Positions 34,144 through 44,900 of a stretch of 64,000 nucleotides of DNA are shown here, piece by piece (position 1 is the first letter of the stretch; every line of letters starts with the position of its first letter). Origin of the DNA: Mariniphaga sp964559175 (GTDB lineage Bacteria > Bacteroidota > Bacteroidia > Bacteroidales > Prolixibacteraceae); the NCBI GenBank assembly GCA_964559175.1, contig CAZLGT010000025.1, positions 1-64,000 of the forward strand. The letters run 5' to 3'. Under the pieces are notes generated by a model, which did no database searches, was not told where the DNA came from, and saw nothing but the letters and a program-made list of their open reading frames with translations. A program made the translations under genes and the position numbers.

Positions 34144-34968
34144 TTAGGGAAACTTAGGATGCTTTTGAAAATCGGGTTTGCGTTTTTCGAGGAACGCATG
34201 TTTGCCTTCCTGGGCTTCTTCGGTGAGGTAATACAGAAGGGTAGCGTTCCCGGCAAATTCCTGAATTCCCACCTGGCCGTCGAGTTCAGCATTCAATCCG
34301 AGTTTAAGCATCCGCAAGGCCAGCGGACTGTGTTCCTGCATTTTTTGTGCCCAGGCCACCACTTCGTCTTCCAGTTGATCGAACGGTACCACTTTGTTTA
34401 CCAGTCCCATTTCCAATGCTTCGGAAGCCGAGTACTGGAGGCACATGAACCAAATTTCACGGGCTTTTTTTTGCCCCACAATACTGGCCAGGTACGACGA
34501 ACCAAGCCCGGCGTCGAAACTGCCTACTTTGGGGCCGGTTTGCCCGAAAATGGCATTTTCGCTGGCAATGCTGATGTCGCAAACCACATGTAACACGTGA
34601 CCTCCACCAATGGCATAGCCATTTACCATGGCAATCACCGGTTTGGGCATACTGCGAATCTGGCGCTGTACTTCGAGAATATTCAGGCGTGGAATGCCGT
34701 CTTTATCGATGTAGCCACCGTGTCCTTTTACGTTTTGGTCGCCGCCCGAACAAAACGCCTTGTCGCCGGCGCCGGTGAGCACCACCACATTGATGCGCTG
34801 GTCTTCGCGGCAAATGCGCAAGGCATCGCTCATTTCATTCACCGTGGTTGGCCGGAACGCATTCCGGTACCGCTCGCGGTTAATGGTGATTTTTCCAATT
34901 CCGTCGAAATAATCGAAAAAAATGTCTTCGTATTCTTTGATGGTTTCCCAGTTGCGTTTTTTATTCAT
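34144..34968 (-). CDS. menB: 1,4-dihydroxy-2-naphthoyl-CoA synthase
   Basis: A 274-residue crotonase-fold enzyme that cyclises OSB-CoA to DHNA-CoA. The oxyanion-hole segments are FCSGGDQNVKGHGGY and NGYAIGGGHVLHVVCDISIA. GQTGPKVGSFDAGLGSSYLA and the C-terminal EGKHAFLEKRKPDF are hallmarks of MenB. Its start lies 15 bases after the DUF5615 stop, so the toxin-like pair is embedded in the operon just before it. Confidence 0.95.
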   Translation of the reverse strand: MNKKRNWETIKEYEDIFFDYFDGIGKITINRERYRNAFRPTTVNEMSDALRICREDQRINVVVLTGAGDKAFCSGGDQNVKGHGGYIDKDGIPRLNILEVQRQIRSMPKPVIAMVNGYAIGGGHVLHVVCDISIASENAIFGQTGPKVGSFDAGLGSSYLASIVGQKKAREIWFMCLQYSASEALEMGLVNKVVPFDQLEDEVVAWAQKMQEHSPLALRMLKLGLNAELDGQVGIQEFAGNATLLYYLTEEAQEGKHAFLEKRKPDFQKHPKFP

Positions 34969-34983
34969 AATTTTTCAAATATT

Positions 34984-35337
34984 TTAAACCAAAGATCTGA
35001 CCCTAATTGAATTCTTTTCAATAACAATAAACTTGTTCGCTGCATCTTCACCAAGCTTTTTTAATGCAGCACATAATATATTTGCTTTCTCAAATACATT
35101 GTCTTCAGAAAATCTTAAAAGAATAATGCCATAATTGGGTCTTTTTAATCTGAATGTCAAGTCTCCAAAGTCTTTATCAGATGTAATAATTACCAATCTA
35201 TTTTCAAATGCGTATTCAATAATTTTCGAATCTGGAACTCCTCTCATTAAATCCCTGACAGCAACTACTTCAATATTCTTTTCCCGTAAAAAAGAAATTA
35301 TAGAATATTCCAGGTTTTCATCAGCCAAAAATTTCAT
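34984..35337 (-). CDS. DUF5615 PIN-like protein (putative toxin)
   Basis: A 117-residue PIN-like protein. The acidic pair appears as MKFLADENLEYSIISFL (Asp6, Glu7), and the second conserved stretch is IITSDKDFGDLTFRLKRP (about residues 50-67). DUF5615 genes are almost always paired with DUF433 genes and are regarded as toxin-antitoxin-like. The start codon shares one base with the DUF433 stop. It is AT-richer than the men genes around it. Confidence 0.85.
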   Translation of the reverse strand: MKFLADENLEYSIISFLREKNIEVVAVRDLMRGVPDSKIIEYAFENRLVIITSDKDFGDLTFRLKRPNYGIILLRFSEDNVFEKANILCAALKKLGEDAANKFIVIEKNSIRVRSLV

Positions 35338-35570
35338 CAGGAAGCGAGTGGGATAGTTACTTCATTTCTTAAAACTGAAGTTGCATAGGCTAAGCAAGCA
35401 TATAAATCTTCCTCATTTAGATCCGGATAATCCTTATAAATTTCCTGAAAATTCTGTCCGTTTGACATTTTTTCGAGAATCAAATCAACCGGGATGCGGG
35501 TTCCTTTTATTACCGGTTTCCCGTACATAATTTCAGGATTAGCTTCAATATGTTTTTCCCATTTTCTCAT
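35337..35570 (-). CDS. DUF433 protein (putative antitoxin)
   Basis: A 77-residue helix-turn-helix protein. The diagnostic motif is YGKPVIKGTRIPVDLILEKM, followed by IYKDYPDLNEEDLYACLAYA. DUF433 proteins are thought to bind DNA and neutralise the adjacent DUF5615 protein. It has a good promoter of its own in the 53-base gap after menD. Confidence 0.87.
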   Translation of the reverse strand: MRKWEKHIEANPEIMYGKPVIKGTRIPVDLILEKMSNGQNFQEIYKDYPDLNEEDLYACLAYATSVLRNEVTIPLAS

Positions 35571-35586
35571 GGCAGTAAATTTTTCA

Positions 35587-35617
35587 CAAAAATATAGAAA
35601 AAGAGTTGTTGCTCCAA
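35587..35617 (-). promoter_or_regulatory. Promoter of the DUF433/DUF5615 pair
   Basis: On the minus strand TTG at 35617-35615, a 20-base spacer and TATTTTTG at 35594-35587, 16 bases before the DUF433 start. It lies entirely in the gap after the menD stop and could also feed menB. Confidence 0.68.
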
Positions 35618-35623
35618 TTTTTT

Positions 35624-37312
35624 CTAAATGGCAATTTTAACCTCCTTAAATAACTGGCGGAAAACTTTAGTATTCATTTCAGCATCAGTAAAAATTTCAA
35701 GGACAGCTGCTTTACTCTGTGCGGGAGACCAGAATTTTTTCAGTTGTTGTTCCAGATCAGCCTCATTTTCAGCCCGGAAATAATCCAGACCGAAAGTTTG
35801 CGCAATTCCTTTGGCACTGGTTTTATTTTCTGTAAAAAAGAATTCGTTGAACGCCGGAGATTCGCCCGGGCCTTTTATCATACTGAAAATGTTTCCGCCG
35901 CCGTTGTGGATAACAATTATGCGCAAATTTACCTTGATGTATTTATTCCACAGCGCGTTGGAATCATAAAAAAAGGAAAGATCGCCCAGAATGATGGTAT
36001 TTATTGTTTCAGATTCTGATGCAAATCCAACAGCTGTTGATAACGAACCATCAATTCCGCTGGTGCCTCGGTTTCCAAAGTATTCCACGTTTTTGGCTGC
36101 TTCACAAACAAGTGCATAACGCACCGGAGAGCTGTTTCCCAGATGAACCACCGAATTTTCAGGAATTTTCTTTTGAATGACATCAAAGACCTTCAGGTCA
36201 CTGTAATCAACCTGCGAAATAAATTCTTCACGAACCTTGTTCACCTGCTGTTCCTTTACTTTCCAGCGGTTGAAATACACTTTTTCTTTTGAAATCATTT
36301 GTTCAGAAAGCTGAGCAAAAAAATCAGCAGTTTCCATGTTTATCACCCGTGTGAGCGACTGATAGGTATCGTAATGCTGACCTGACAAACTCAGGTGCCA
36401 GTGATTTTCAGGTTTGTTTTTCCGCAGAAACTGTTTGAGCGGTTTGGAAACAAACGAACCGCCGAATGTAATGAGCAAATCGGGTCTGAAATCTTCCGGG
36501 TTTTCCGAAAGCAGGGAAGTCATCAGAATATCCACACTTTCCATAAACTGCGGTGAATTCAGATTGGCCAGGTGTTCTTTTACTACCACAGCACCGGTTT
36601 TTTTCGAAAACTCAACCAGCATTTTTTCCAGTTGCGCATTGGGAAATTGCTGGCCCGCCAAAATCAATACTTTTTCAGCTTTATTAAAAATCGCAGCCAG
36701 TTTTTTTAATTCGTTTTCCGGCAATAACGGTTGTATTTCTGTGGATTCGATAATTTTTACATCTGGCAAATCTTCATCCAACAAATCGTGAAGTGGTTCT
36801 TCCAGCGGAATGTTGATGTGTACCGGGCCGGGTGTTTCTGTAACAGCAAAATTCAGCGTTTCGTTGATGATTCGTCCGGCAAACCAAAGTTCTTTTTCCG
36901 ATTCGCCCATGGGCAGTGTAATTTCCTTTTTGCAGAAATCGCGGTAAATGTTGTTTTGACGGATGGTCTGATTTTCGCCCTGGTCAATCCAGTAAGCAGG
37001 CCGATCGGCAGTGAGCAGAATCAGTGGAATATTCTGATAAAAGGCTTCGGCCACGGCAGACGCGTAATTGAGTGTGGCTGTGCCGGAGCTGCAAACCAGT
37101 GCCACCGGTTTTTGTTTCGCCTGTGCCAGACCGAGGGCAAAATAACCGGCGCTGCGTTCGTCCACTACACTTCGGCAGTTAAATTTCCCGCTGCCTGCAA
37201 ACGTGTGTACCAACGGGCCACTGCGCGAACCGGGCGAAATAACGACATCGGTAAATCCTTTTGTAAGAAGAATGGCTGCCAGTTGCTGAATATGTTTTTT
37301 GTTTGAAATCAT
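35624..37312 (-). CDS. menD: SEPHCHC synthase (MenD)
   Basis: A 562-residue thiamine-diphosphate enzyme that joins isochorismate and 2-oxoglutarate, the first committed menaquinone step. The N-terminal PYR domain has VVISPGSRSGPLV and the catalytic Glu region DERSAGYFALGLAQ. The C-terminal PP domain has GNRGTSGIDGSLSTAVGFA and the ThDP-magnesium stretch ILGDLSFFYDSNAL ... NGGGNIFSM. It overlaps menF by four bases. Confidence 0.95.
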   Translation of the reverse strand: MISNKKHIQQLAAILLTKGFTDVVISPGSRSGPLVHTFAGSGKFNCRSVVDERSAGYFALGLAQAKQKPVALVCSSGTATLNYASAVAEAFYQNIPLILLTADRPAYWIDQGENQTIRQNNIYRDFCKKEITLPMGESEKELWFAGRIINETLNFAVTETPGPVHINIPLEEPLHDLLDEDLPDVKIIESTEIQPLLPENELKKLAAIFNKAEKVLILAGQQFPNAQLEKMLVEFSKKTGAVVVKEHLANLNSPQFMESVDILMTSLLSENPEDFRPDLLITFGGSFVSKPLKQFLRKNKPENHWHLSLSGQHYDTYQSLTRVINMETADFFAQLSEQMISKEKVYFNRWKVKEQQVNKVREEFISQVDYSDLKVFDVIQKKIPENSVVHLGNSSPVRYALVCEAAKNVEYFGNRGTSGIDGSLSTAVGFASESETINTIILGDLSFFYDSNALWNKYIKVNLRIIVIHNGGGNIFSMIKGPGESPAFNEFFFTENKTSAKGIAQTFGLDYFRAENEADLEQQLKKFWSPAQSKAAVLEIFTDAEMNTKVFRQLFKEVKIAI

Positions 37313-38445
37313 CGGTTTTGCACTGATTCAATGGCCGATAACAGTGTGGTTGCCTTTTTATTGGTTTCCTCCCATTCGTCCTCCGGTACCGAGCGGGCTG
37401 TAATTCCGCCACCGGAATACAAAATATACTGTTGCGGCAAAATTTCCATACAACGCAAATTTACAAATAATCCCACATCGCCGTTCAACCGCCACGGACC
37501 CAAATAACCGGTGTAATAGCGGCGGTCGTGTTTTTCAATTTTGGGAATGAACTTCGCCGCTTTTGGCTTGGGATAGCCGCATACTGCCGGTGTGGGATGC
37601 AGTTCGGCAATAAAATCGCCCAGGTTGGCTTCCAGCTTTTTTGCTGCAAACCGGAAACTGGTTGAAAGGTGTGCAACCTTACCGCTTTCAAGTGTTTCAG
37701 GCCCTTGTGTGGTGTAGGGATGGATGTTGAATTTGTAAAACACATCGAGCAGGTATCTCGACACAAAAGCCTGCTCTTCAATTTCCTTGGTGTGCCAACT
37801 GTAATCGTTGTCGTTGCTCCGCGACTGGGTTCCGGCAAGTGAAACAGTTTCCAGCGTTTTTCCTTCGGAACGCAACAAAACTTCGGGTGTGGCGCCCATC
37901 CATAATCCGGCTTTCGGAAGTTCGTCTCTGTTTGCCGGAAGGTTTACCAGGTAAACAAAAGCGTTTGGCGTTTGCTGCAATAACTGTATGTAAATTTCAC
38001 CAACCGACTCATTTTTTCGCTCAATGGGAATTAAACGACTAACAATCACTTTTGCCAGCCTGGAGTTTTTTATTTCATTTATGGTAGTTTCAATATTCTG
38101 TATATAAGCATCGTGCGAAATGAAAAAGGGTGTGTCGGGCTGAACTTCCAAAACCGGCTCCTTCGGGATATTTTTACAATTAATTTTTACAATTTCATCT
38201 ATCCCTTTTTTATAAATGCCCGGTTTTAACAGAGCCAGCGGAGCATTTTCATTCATTTGATAAGGTGCAAAAACAAACCCCTCCTGTCCGTTAAGCCTGC
38301 TGAGTTGAGAAAGATACACAATCTCCTCTTTTTCGGCCAACAGAATTTCGGGAGTATTGCTCCCGGGCAAAGACCATATTGCAAAAGGGCAGTTTTTTGC
38401 AAGTAAATTATCTATAAATGTTCCGAATTTTTTTGTGTCAGTCAT
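37309..38445 (-). CDS. menF: Isochorismate synthase
   Basis: A 378-residue chorismate-utilising enzyme that converts chorismate to isochorismate. Conserved elements are LAKVIVSRLI, GATPEVLLRSEGKTLETVSLAGTQ (catalytic Lys region), ELHPTPAVCGYPK and the terminal ILYSGGGITARSVPEDEW. The start at 38445 (MTDTKKFGTF) overlaps the upstream thioesterase by eight bases; the Met at 38454 is also possible. No pyruvate-lyase (salicylate) features are evident by eye, and the operon context fixes its role. Confidence 0.92.
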   Translation of the reverse strand: MTDTKKFGTFIDNLLAKNCPFAIWSLPGSNTPEILLAEKEEIVYLSQLSRLNGQEGFVFAPYQMNENAPLALLKPGIYKKGIDEIVKINCKNIPKEPVLEVQPDTPFFISHDAYIQNIETTINEIKNSRLAKVIVSRLIPIERKNESVGEIYIQLLQQTPNAFVYLVNLPANRDELPKAGLWMGATPEVLLRSEGKTLETVSLAGTQSRSNDNDYSWHTKEIEEQAFVSRYLLDVFYKFNIHPYTTQGPETLESGKVAHLSTSFRFAAKKLEANLGDFIAELHPTPAVCGYPKPKAAKFIPKIEKHDRRYYTGYLGPWRLNGDVGLFVNLRCMEILPQQYILYSGGGITARSVPEDEWEETNKKATTLLSAIESVQNR

Positions 38446-38872
38446 TCCTTTCAACTATCATGTTTGTAACACGAACGGTTGAAATCAGCCGTCCTTCTTC
38501 GTTTTTAACATCAACATTCCAGATGTGGGTCTTGTTTCCGCGATGGATAATTTTTGCTTCGGCCAGTGCTTTTCCCTGAGCCAGAACACCGGTATGGTTT
38601 CCGGAAACCTGAGTTCCCAATACATCACATCCGGATAAATCAACAAGCAACATGCTGCCAAGCCCGGCCAGCGTTTCGGCGAGTGCAAGATTTGCCCCGC
38701 CGTGCAAAATACCGTCGGGGCGGCTGTTTTTTGCCGAGAGCTCCAGAAAACCTTCAACTAAACCCTCTTCAATCAAGGTCACTTCAATTCCTAAATTACC
38801 AATCAGACTTTTTTTCATTCCCTGATTGATGATTTCAACAGGAGTATCCAAATTCAGTAAACTAAAATCCAT
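38438..38872 (-). CDS. menI: Hotdog-fold thioesterase, probable DHNA-CoA hydrolase
   Basis: A 144-residue PaaI/MenI-type thioesterase. The motif SRPDGILHGGANLALAETLAG contains the catalytic acid region and the HGG turn, and a second strand has GTQVSGNHTGVLAQGKALAEA. Placement as the first gene of the men operon, with no other hydrolase present, suggests it releases DHNA from DHNA-CoA. That assignment is inferred from context. The promoter lies just upstream, inside the end of sprA. Confidence 0.85.
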   Translation of the reverse strand: MDFSLLNLDTPVEIINQGMKKSLIGNLGIEVTLIEEGLVEGFLELSAKNSRPDGILHGGANLALAETLAGLGSMLLVDLSGCDVLGTQVSGNHTGVLAQGKALAEAKIIHRGNKTHIWNVDVKNEEGRLISTVRVTNMIVERND

Positions 38873-38895
38873 AACGGGTTATTAAAAAATGAACC

Positions 38896-38927
38896 CAAAA
38901 TTAAGATTTCCTTTTTACTGTGCCAAA
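38896..38927 (-). promoter_or_regulatory. Promoter of the menaquinone operon
   Basis: On the minus strand TTTG at 38927-38924, a 20-base spacer and TAATTTTG at 38903-38896, ending 24 bases before the menI start. The -33 box overlaps the last codons of sprA, so the men operon can be expressed independently of the long sprA transcript. Confidence 0.7.
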
Positions 38928-41900
38928 GTAAACCGGAAACTTACACCCACATTGGTGTTGGAAGTTGGAAATGAAAGTGATGTAAACGGATTGTTGAGCA
39001 CCTTATCGAAAAACAGCCGTAACTGGAACCGGTCGCTCAGCATGTAATCGGCCGTAGTTTTTATGGTAAAGGCGCTTTGCCCGGCGGTAATCTGGTCGTC
39101 GTCTTCCACAATTTTACGAAGTACCGTTTTGTTTTTCCGGTACGACAGGTCTGCCCTCAGGTTCAGGTCGTTGGAATAAGCCTGCTGCGAGTTTCTTGTT
39201 TTAATAATCAGATCCATTTGGGTGAAACGGTAACCCATGCCAATGGTATATTCATCGCTTAAAACCTCGGTGATTTGATTGTTGGCAAAGGAAAGTGTGA
39301 GGTTTCTCGATTTTTTAATTTCACCACGAGTCGTGAGGTCGCTGTGCCACATAATGTCCATATTAATTAACGGACTGAAAGTTTCCATAATGCTTACCGA
39401 GTTGAAATCGTAAGGAGTTATGAAGTTGTTGGCTATGTCGCGTACGTAACTGAAACCATCGGCCTGTTCTTCGTAATTCAGGTTTGTAATGAATGATCCC
39501 ACGTTGTAGCTTGACCGGTAAGAGTGTGTGAAGTTTAGCGACCGCATTATGCGGTTAAGACCCGGAATTTTTGAAACCATACCTTCGTACTGGATGCGCC
39601 AGTTGGGGCGAATAAATTTAATAGATGGGAAAAGCCCGAGCGAAATATCGTGAGGATCTCTATTCTGGTAGGCAGCCAGAAAAGCCGGCACCAATACTTC
39701 CACTGAGTTGGGGCCGTATCCGTCGGGGAAGCCGGGATGTTCGGCGTGCGGTGCAGCAGGATCATAACCAAAACCATTGTTCGGGTCGCGCTGTGCAGCC
39801 AGTCTCCGGGCAATAACCTGCCGGTATTCCCTGAAGTTTTCAAACGCCTCCGACTGGTGGACCTCACCTTTACCCATGGCAAAAAATGCAGTTCCCCAGG
39901 TAAGGGTTGACATGCTGAAGTTACCGGTTTCGGTAAAGCTGTTGGCCATAAAATCGCCCGACTCCGGATTATAGTTATAAAATTCGCTGATGTTTTTCGA
40001 GAACGAACGATCGGCAGTTACGTCGATGCGCAGGTCGGGAAGTGGTTCAACCGTAGCCCTTATGCTGAGCCGTTCATTTTTGGTAAATAAATAGGGCATA
40101 TTCAGGGTCGAATCGTTTGTTACCCAACCTTTGGTGGCCGCCCTGCGCGCAAAACCATAATCCTGCCAGCCTGCCAGAAAAGGAAGGCCCGGGGCAAAGC
40201 TGTCGCCCAAATCGCGTCCAAACATATTTACTTCCGGATGATAGGTGCCTGCACCGAACAAGCTGGGCTCGGGCAAATAGCCGGGAAGAACGGTACCTCC
40301 GTTCACACTGTAATTTACCGAAATGGTACGCACTCCAATCAGCATACGCGTGGTCAGATCGAGAATGTCCCTGAACAACGTCTGAGCTCCGGGAACACCC
40401 TTTACCGTAACGCTTCCTTGTCCGCCATCGGCCATCGGCGTAAACTCAATGGTATTGGCATCCACAATATTGGTTCTTCCGCGCACGGCTTCGCCATTTT
40501 CGCCGGTAACCACCACGCTCACTTTTCGGGTGTTCAACTTATGGGTTATGGTTTGAGGTTCGCTGGCTGCGAGGGTAATATTGCCGGAATAGGTTTGTTC
40601 GGCAGGCCTTTCGGGTTGTTGTTGCTGCTGTTGTTGTCCTCTTGCTCCGCTGGTTTGCCGGTTCAGGCTGTAGCGGCTTCCACCGGTTCGGCGAAACTTC
40701 TGATTCAGCTCCTGAAAATAGGGCACTTTATTGTACAGACTTTGCAGGTTCACGTTCCCGGTAAGCTGAATATTCCGGGAATTTTGAACACGGTTACCCA
40801 GCCTGATGGTATCGGCAGTAATGGGGCCTGCCTGCCAGTCGTAGGTTCCCTGGTAACGCACCGTCGATGAAATAAAGTTAAGCGCCTGAATGCGGTTGAT
40901 GGGCAACGTGTAAGAAATATTAACGTTATGGTTGTACAGGGTTGGCCTTCCCATGTTCCAGAGGTTGGTTAAAATGGAATCTCTTTTCATCTGATAATCG
41001 TCCATTTCTTTGCTGATACGTCCCTCGGGTTCATCGATACGGGAAGTCCCCCGCGAAGAAAAGTCGAATTTAATGGAACGCGTTACATCATATCTCAAAT
41101 CGAAATATCTGTTCCAGAGAAAATCTTTTTCGTAGGTTGCCGGTAATATAAAATCAGGGTTGGTAATGTTCCGCGTTTGTGTTTCATGATACCGACGGGA
41201 CAAGTCGGTTCGATAGGAGATTTGGGTAGGCAGCGGATAAAAGTTAAAATCGCCGAGCAGTTTCAGCGGCCCTTTCTGAAGTAACCCTATGTTGTTGAAT
41301 GGCTCAACCAGTGTAGGCCGGGCGCTGTAGTTGTAGGAAAACATTCCCCGGTAGGTTTTATCTAATTTGGATTCGATATTCACATTCCTTCTGAATATTT
41401 CGTTGTAGGAATAGGAAACGGCAAAATTTTCAGGATCCCAGATGTGTGCTTTCGTTTGCTGGCGCTGGGGTTCGATTCGTACGTTGGTAAAATTGAGACT
41501 TTTTCGGGTAACCAAATCCTGCGACATGTGCTTAATGGAATCCCTTATCTGCTGCGATTCGGCCCTCTCCAGCGATTTATCCAGTTCAATGTCGGGTTCC
41601 AGCGGGTTGTATTTCGGGTTTCGTACACTGCGCGAATAGCCGTAATACATGGGGAGCCTTACCCCCGCTTTTTCGGGGAAGAAGCGGCCAAGGTCGATGG
41701 AAGCAGCTACGTCTATTTCATTGAGGTCTTCCAGCGCCCGGCTGTTCACATTCTGGCTGATGCTGCCAAAACCGGCTGAGCGGGTACGTCCGGCCACGGT
41801 TATGCTACCCAAATCGGCCAGTCGGGTTGTCGCCCTCGCGTTGGCTGCCCATCCGCCACTCTGGTCAAAATCGGAAAGCCGCATTTCGTTTACCCAGACT

Positions 41901-44900
41901 TCCACCGATTTGGGACCGGTATTCAGCTGGCCTCTTTTATGGCGAATCCCCATCATCACCACCTGCACATTTCCGAGATTCGGGCTGCCTTTTACCTTCA
42001 CCCGGTTTTTATCTTTATTCCAGCCCCGGTGAACCGTTTCATACACATCCTGAATTCCCAGTGTGGAGCCTGCCATCCGCATTTCGGCATTCCGGTCGAG
42101 TTTGGCGTTGGTAAAAATTTCGAGCGGAATATCCAGCCGGTTTTCATCGGGCCATACAATATACCGATCGCTTTCAATTTCGCCGTTGTAACGCCCGGGC
42201 GGTGTCAGTTTCAGCGGTACTTCATATTCATAGTAGTTGAAGTTGTAGTCGGATCCCAACCGGATGAAAAAGTGGAGTTCATCGTCATTCAGTGGATAGT
42301 CGGTCATTTCTTCCGCATGTACTTCCAGTTTCAGGCGTCTGTATCTCCTGAAGTCCATGTAAAGTGACTTATATGCTGCACGTGCATCTCCCTGCTCCAG
42401 TTCGGTCACTTTCAGCACCATCGACTGTTCATTCAATTGCCTCATTTGAGGATTCTGAGGATCAATTACACGGCTGATTCCCGGAGGCAGAATGTAATTT
42501 ACCGGCTCACGGCTTCCGTTCTCCTCGATATTAACCGCCGAAACGTCGAAATTTGCATTGGGCGAAACGGCATCCGGCTCTCCAATGTCGCGGGTATAGC
42601 GGCGCCAGTCGGCACGTACCAAATCGAGGGTTGCAAAGCGAAGTATAACAGGGTCTTCAAATCCACGCATATACATACGTAAAAAGCGGATGGATTTAAA
42701 GTCGCGAATGTTGCCGACTACCTGGTCGGGATCGCGCACCGGAATTTTAAACTGGTACCAGTTTACCTCTCCAATCTGTCCGTTTTTCAACTGCACCCGG
42801 CTCTGTTTAACGTCGGTTATGTAGTTGTGTCCCATCTGCATGTCTTCTTTCCTAATGTTTACCCGGTACTGGTAATAGCGCTCGTTTTCGTTCAGGGTAT
42901 TGTCGTTGTTAATGTCTTCCATGTCGGGAATAGACGATGCTGCCGTTGGATAAGATTCAGGCGACATTTCAGAAGTTGGGGAATTGCCGTCGGGCCCGTT
43001 GAATTTTTTGTAACGTTCCAGTATTCCCACTTCGTTTTGGTCGAGGTTTGAACCGCGGTAATACTGAAAATTGTCTGAAGAGGGGTCATTGTAGTATTTT
43101 TCAAAAACATCGTCATATACCAATTCCCTTAGCTGGTCGAGGTAATCGGAAAAGAAACTTTGTTCGTGGTCGTCATTCAAACCATCCAGGCCAACATCCT
43201 GAAATCTTCTGGATTCCGGGTTATTGTCGAAGGCATTTACCAGCGATTGCAGTGTGGACACCCGTCCCCAAACAGTTGTATCCAAATTGGTAATCACTTC
43301 CGAGGTGGGCAGTCCCTGTTCGAATGATTTCCGTCCGTCGCGCAAAATATCTTCGGAAATATCGCCCAGGTTGAAATACAATTCACCGCCGCTGTGCATT
43401 CCGAGCGTATCGTAAACAAAGGGGTCCATCATCCAGAATTCAATGAATTCGATGTTGGAAGTTTCGAAGTCGCTGGTTTCAATCCGGCGCATTATACCAC
43501 CCCATCTCGATTCAGGATCGGCCAGGGTACCATCGGGGTTCACGCCGGAAGAATAGCTGGTGGGGTATGTATCGTAATTATATGGCCCGCGTTCCTCGGG
43601 ATAGTAGGCTACATCGAAAACCGGAATGTTGGTGGGCTGGCCAACCGGCGATTCCTTGGCCGGAAAAATTTCTTTTTCAAAAACCTCTCTTACGAAGTGG
43701 TTCGATTGCAAATCGGGGTTGTTTTTGATGTGGTCGGGTGTAAGGCTGTTGTTACGTAAAAACAACGGGTCGATAATGTAAAAGGCCAGTCTGGCACGGT
43801 TAAATCCGTATTCCAGGCGGTTGCTGTAATTTCCTTCGGGGAAAAGATCGTTCTGAAGCTGGGGTGTGCTTGCCAGACTCCACGCCTGTCGCGCCTTCAG
43901 GTCGATGGTAGTTTTGGTTCCCTCGAAATCGTCGATATAGGCATTTCCGCTTTTCTCAATTACTTTGGAATGGCCGGGAATTAACCGCGCAACTTCGGCT
44001 TCCACATCGATGGTAGAGGGAGTATTTGTTGTGTAAAACGGAAGTGCATCAACCACTTTGGTAAGCAACATGCTTTGAGTGGAATAGCGGGCATCGAAAC
44101 CGACCATCAGGTTTGAAATGGGGTCTTCCCCGTAATCTACCTTTTGTGTTAAGGGCCTTTCCTGCATGTACAGCGCTGTTGCGCCAATGTTAAAATTATC
44201 GGAAAAGGCATAATTGGCATGAGTACCCAACAGGGTTTTTCGCTGCATGGTAAACAGGTCTTCGCTTTCGGTAGAAACCTGTATGGGTGTTCCGGCTTCA
44301 AGCAGGGCCTGATTAATAATTCTGACCCGTCCCAGCGTGTAATCAACGGTATAGTCCACATTTTCCATTAGTTCGCGACCTCCGGCAGTAACTTTCACCG
44401 AACCCTGCGCCAGGTTGAGTGTTCCCAGCGAAATGTCGGAACCCGAGGCGCCTTTGTAACTTCCCACCAGCCTGAATTTGTTGTGCTCTGCATCCTGTTC
44501 GGCATATACCTGTGTAGAGTCGTACAACGACTGAAACGTGTATTTTTCAATCAGCGCCGGGTCCTGAATGGAATCGGCCAGATGGCTGCCAAACGGTTCA
44601 ATAACAGGAAAAATAATCCGGCCCCGGTTCGAGTTCACCGTAATGCCTTCAAGGTAGTCGAAAACACCATCTTTGTAGGGATCGAGCTGTTTGTTCAGTT
44701 TGTCGAGGTTCATTACTTCCAGCAAAATGCGTCCGTTGAGCCTTCCCTCGGGAATGTAATTGATGAAGGTACCGGTAGAGTCGTTCTGATATACAACATT
44801 CAGGATAAAATCATCACGGGTAAGCTGATAGGCATCGAGGTTGTATATGTTTTTCATCATTAGGTCCCATGTGGGAATTCCGGGAGAGAGGTTGGTTCCT

